Of a stretch of 6,519 nt of DNA, positions 5,063 through 6,519 are shown piece by piece. This DNA comes from Ruminococcaceae bacterium UBA3329. Lineage in GTDB: Bacteria > Bacillota > Clostridia > Oscillospirales > Acutalibacteraceae. How positions within the stretch are numbered: position 1 is the stretch's first letter; each line of letters opens with the position of its first letter. A program made the translations under genes and the position numbers. The notes beneath the pieces were generated by a model. It saw only the letters and a list, made by a program, of their open reading frames with translations. It made no database searches and was not told where the DNA came from. The stretch covers positions 1-6,519 of the forward strand of contig DERX01000099.1 in assembly GCA_002361875.1 (NCBI GenBank), given 5' to 3'.

Positions 5063-6444
5063 TAAAACAGTTCATAGGTACAAAGGATTTTTACAAACGG
5101 ATAATCGCATTGACACTGCCGATTATGATTCAAAATTTAATTACTAACTTTGTCAATATGCTCGACAATGTGATGATAGGAAAAGTCGGCACGATTGAAA
5201 TGGTCGGTGTCGCAATCTCCAATCAGCTCATTTTTGTATTTAATCTGTGCCTTTTCGGTGCAATTTCTGGCGCAGGAATATTCGGCGCGCAGTTTTACGG
5301 AAATAAAGACAATGAGGGCGTGCGGCACACATTCAGATTTAAGCTGATGATTTGTACTGTCATTACTGCAATCGGGTGTCTGATTTTCTTCTTCGGCGGT
5401 AAAATGCTGATAGGAGCATATTTAATGGGCGAGGGTGATGTAAGCGACGCTTCGGCATCGCTGAATTTTGGCTACAGCTACCTTTTAATTATGATGATAG
5501 GCTTTTTGCCTTATGCCGTTACACAGTGCTTTTCGAGTACACTGCGTGAGATTGAAAAGCCGGTACTGCCAATGGTTGCAGGCATAATTGCCGTTGCGGT
5601 CAATTTAATTCTTAATTACATACTGATTTTCGGACATTTCGGAGCGCCGAAAATGGGCGTTAACGGTGCGGCTGTTGCAACCGTTATTTCAAGATTTGCC
5701 GAGCTTTTGATTGTTTCTGTTTGGACTGTCGCTCACAAAAAGAGTATTCCGTTTATTGTGGGCGCATTCAGAAGCCTTTATGTTCCGAAAACACTTGTTA
5801 AGCAGATAACCTTAAAGGGTATGCCGTTAATGCTGAATGAAACAATGTGGTCTGCGGGAATGGCAATGCTTAATCAGTGTTATTCCGTGAGGGGACTTGA
5901 GGTTGTTGCGGCGAACAATATAACTCAGACTTTTTGGAATGTATTTGCTGTCGGATTTATGTCTTTGGGAGTTGCCATAGGCATAATAATAGGGCAGATG
6001 CTCGGAGCCGGCGAAGCGGAAAATGCAAAGGACAGCAGTAAAAAGCTTATTGCGTTTTCGGTCACAGTCAGTGTTGTTATAGCGATTGTATTTTCGGTAT
6101 GTGCAAGGTTTATACCGCTGATTTACAATACAACACCGTCTGTGCAGTTGCTTGCAACTAAGCTGATGATTATTATGGCTGTCGCAATGCCTCTTGATGC
6201 ATTCGCCAATGCAAGCTATTTCACAATCCGTTCAGGCGGTAAGGTTTTGGTAACATTTTTGTTTGACAGCGTGTTTGTCTGGTGCGTGAGCGTGCCTGCC
6301 GCACTCATTTTGAGCAGATATACGGGACTGAGTATTCTTGCGCTTTTCGCAATTGTACAGAGCCTTAATGCAATTAAATGTATAATAGGATTTATTCTCG
6401 TAAAAAAAGGCACTTGGATAAGAAATCTTATTTCACAGTCTTGA
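5059..6444 (+). CDS. MATE-family efflux transporter
   Basis: A 461-residue multidrug and toxic compound extrusion protein, a cytoplasmic-membrane antiporter that expels cationic or other organic compounds using a sodium or proton gradient. About twelve hydrophobic segments form two related halves. Family marks: LPIMIQNLITNFVNMLDNVMIG (20-41) in the first segment, GAQFYGNKD (76-84) and its second-half counterpart IIGQMLGAGEAENAK (310-324), and the GAPKMGVNGAAVATVISR stretch (195-212) before segment six. Length is normal for the family. Its ATG overlaps the MFS stop in ATGA, with AGAGG six bases upstream, so it is coupled to the MFS gene. No terminator hairpin follows; its stop codon lies inside the -35 box of the tRNA-Leu promoter. 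The substrate cannot be read from sequence. Confidence 0.93.
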   Translation: MIKQFIGTKDFYKRIIALTLPIMIQNLITNFVNMLDNVMIGKVGTIEMVGVAISNQLIFVFNLCLFGAISGAGIFGAQFYGNKDNEGVRHTFRFKLMICTVITAIGCLIFFFGGKMLIGAYLMGEGDVSDASASLNFGYSYLLIMMIGFLPYAVTQCFSSTLREIEKPVLPMVAGIIAVAVNLILNYILIFGHFGAPKMGVNGAAVATVISRFAELLIVSVWTVAHKKSIPFIVGAFRSLYVPKTLVKQITLKGMPLMLNETMWSAGMAMLNQCYSVRGLEVVAANNITQTFWNVFAVGFMSLGVAIGIIIGQMLGAGEAENAKDSSKKLIAFSVTVSVVIAIVFSVCARFIPLIYNTTPSVQLLATKLMIIMAVAMPLDAFANASYFTIRSGGKVLVTFLFDSVFVWCVSVPAALILSRYTGLSILALFAIVQSLNAIKCIIGFILVKKGTWIRNLISQS

Positions 6445-6469
6445 CTTTTTTATTTTATTCATATATAAT
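6441..6469 (+). promoter_or_regulatory. Promoter of tRNA-Leu, overlapping the MATE stop codon
   Basis: TTGACT (6441-6446), a 17-nt T-rich spacer and a perfect TATAAT (6464-6469). The predicted start near 6476 is only a few bases before the tRNA at 6480, so little 5' trimming is needed. The MATE stop TGA (6442-6444) lies within the -35 box. Confidence 0.85.
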
Positions 6470-6479
6470 AATTGAGTTC

Positions 6480-6519
6480 GCTGGTGTGGCGAAATAGGCA
6501 GACGCAAGGGACTTAAAAT
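6480..6519 (+). tRNA. tRNA-Leu, anticodon TAA, 5' part (cut by window edge)
   Basis: Starts GCTGGTGTGG (acceptor strand GCTGGTG, then T8 and G9), followed by D arm GCG/CGC enclosing AAATAGGCAGA, then AAGGGA and loop CTTAAAA, which places anticodon TAA at the end of the window. This matches bacterial tRNA-Leu(UAA). The 3' half, including the variable arm, lies outside. A strong promoter directly precedes it. Confidence 0.88.

Noticed and set aside
6418..6431. Terminator for the MATE gene at ATAAGA/TCTTAT
   Set aside because: AT-rich 6-bp stem with a 2-nt loop inside the coding region and no adjacent T-run; unlikely to end transcription.

Overview
The window looks like chromosomal DNA of a low-to-moderate GC gut-type Firmicute, most likely class Clostridia (Oscillospirales/Ruminococcaceae-like). 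The grounds are strong GGAGG-type ribosome sites, sigma-A promoters, Clostridia-type MFS, MATE and FliB-like proteins, and short GC-rich palindromic repeats of a kind I recall from those genomes. The genus call is inference.

Left part (1-1863), mobile-element DNA: the C-terminal end of a tyrosine recombinase running in from the left edge, a noncoding block with an inverted pair of palindromic repeats (384-508), then a compact regulatory module. The module has a leftward XRE-type repressor gene (572-814) divergent from a rightward pair: a YspA/cpYpsA-like SLOG (DUF2493) protein (910-1257) and an abutting tandem helix-turn-helix protein (1258-1863). The divergent region carries face-to-face promoters whose -35 boxes each lie inside a palindromic operator; one operator is a perfect 10+2+10 palindrome.

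Middle (1864-2991), tRNA zone: a leftward, AT-rich DUF4160-like gene (start corrected to 2412), an intact tRNA-Ser(CGA) with encoded CCA (2473-2564) and its strong terminator, then 427 bases with no convincing protein gene. That stretch holds a second, unrelated tRNA-Ser(CGA) that stops right after its anticodon loop (2717-2755), and a near-consensus leftward promoter (2889-2917). One reading, which is inference, is that the mobile element entered a host tRNA-Ser at the anticodon loop and carries its own complete tRNA-Ser(CGA) as a replacement.

Right part (2936-6444), a tight operon behind its own consensus-like promoter: a cysteine-rich FliB-like (flagellin lysine-N-methylase family) protein, an MFS transporter starting 1 nt after it, and a MATE exporter overlapping the MFS gene by 4 nt. 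No flagellar gene is visible. The window ends inside a tRNA-Leu(TAA) gene whose promoter -35 box contains the MATE stop codon.
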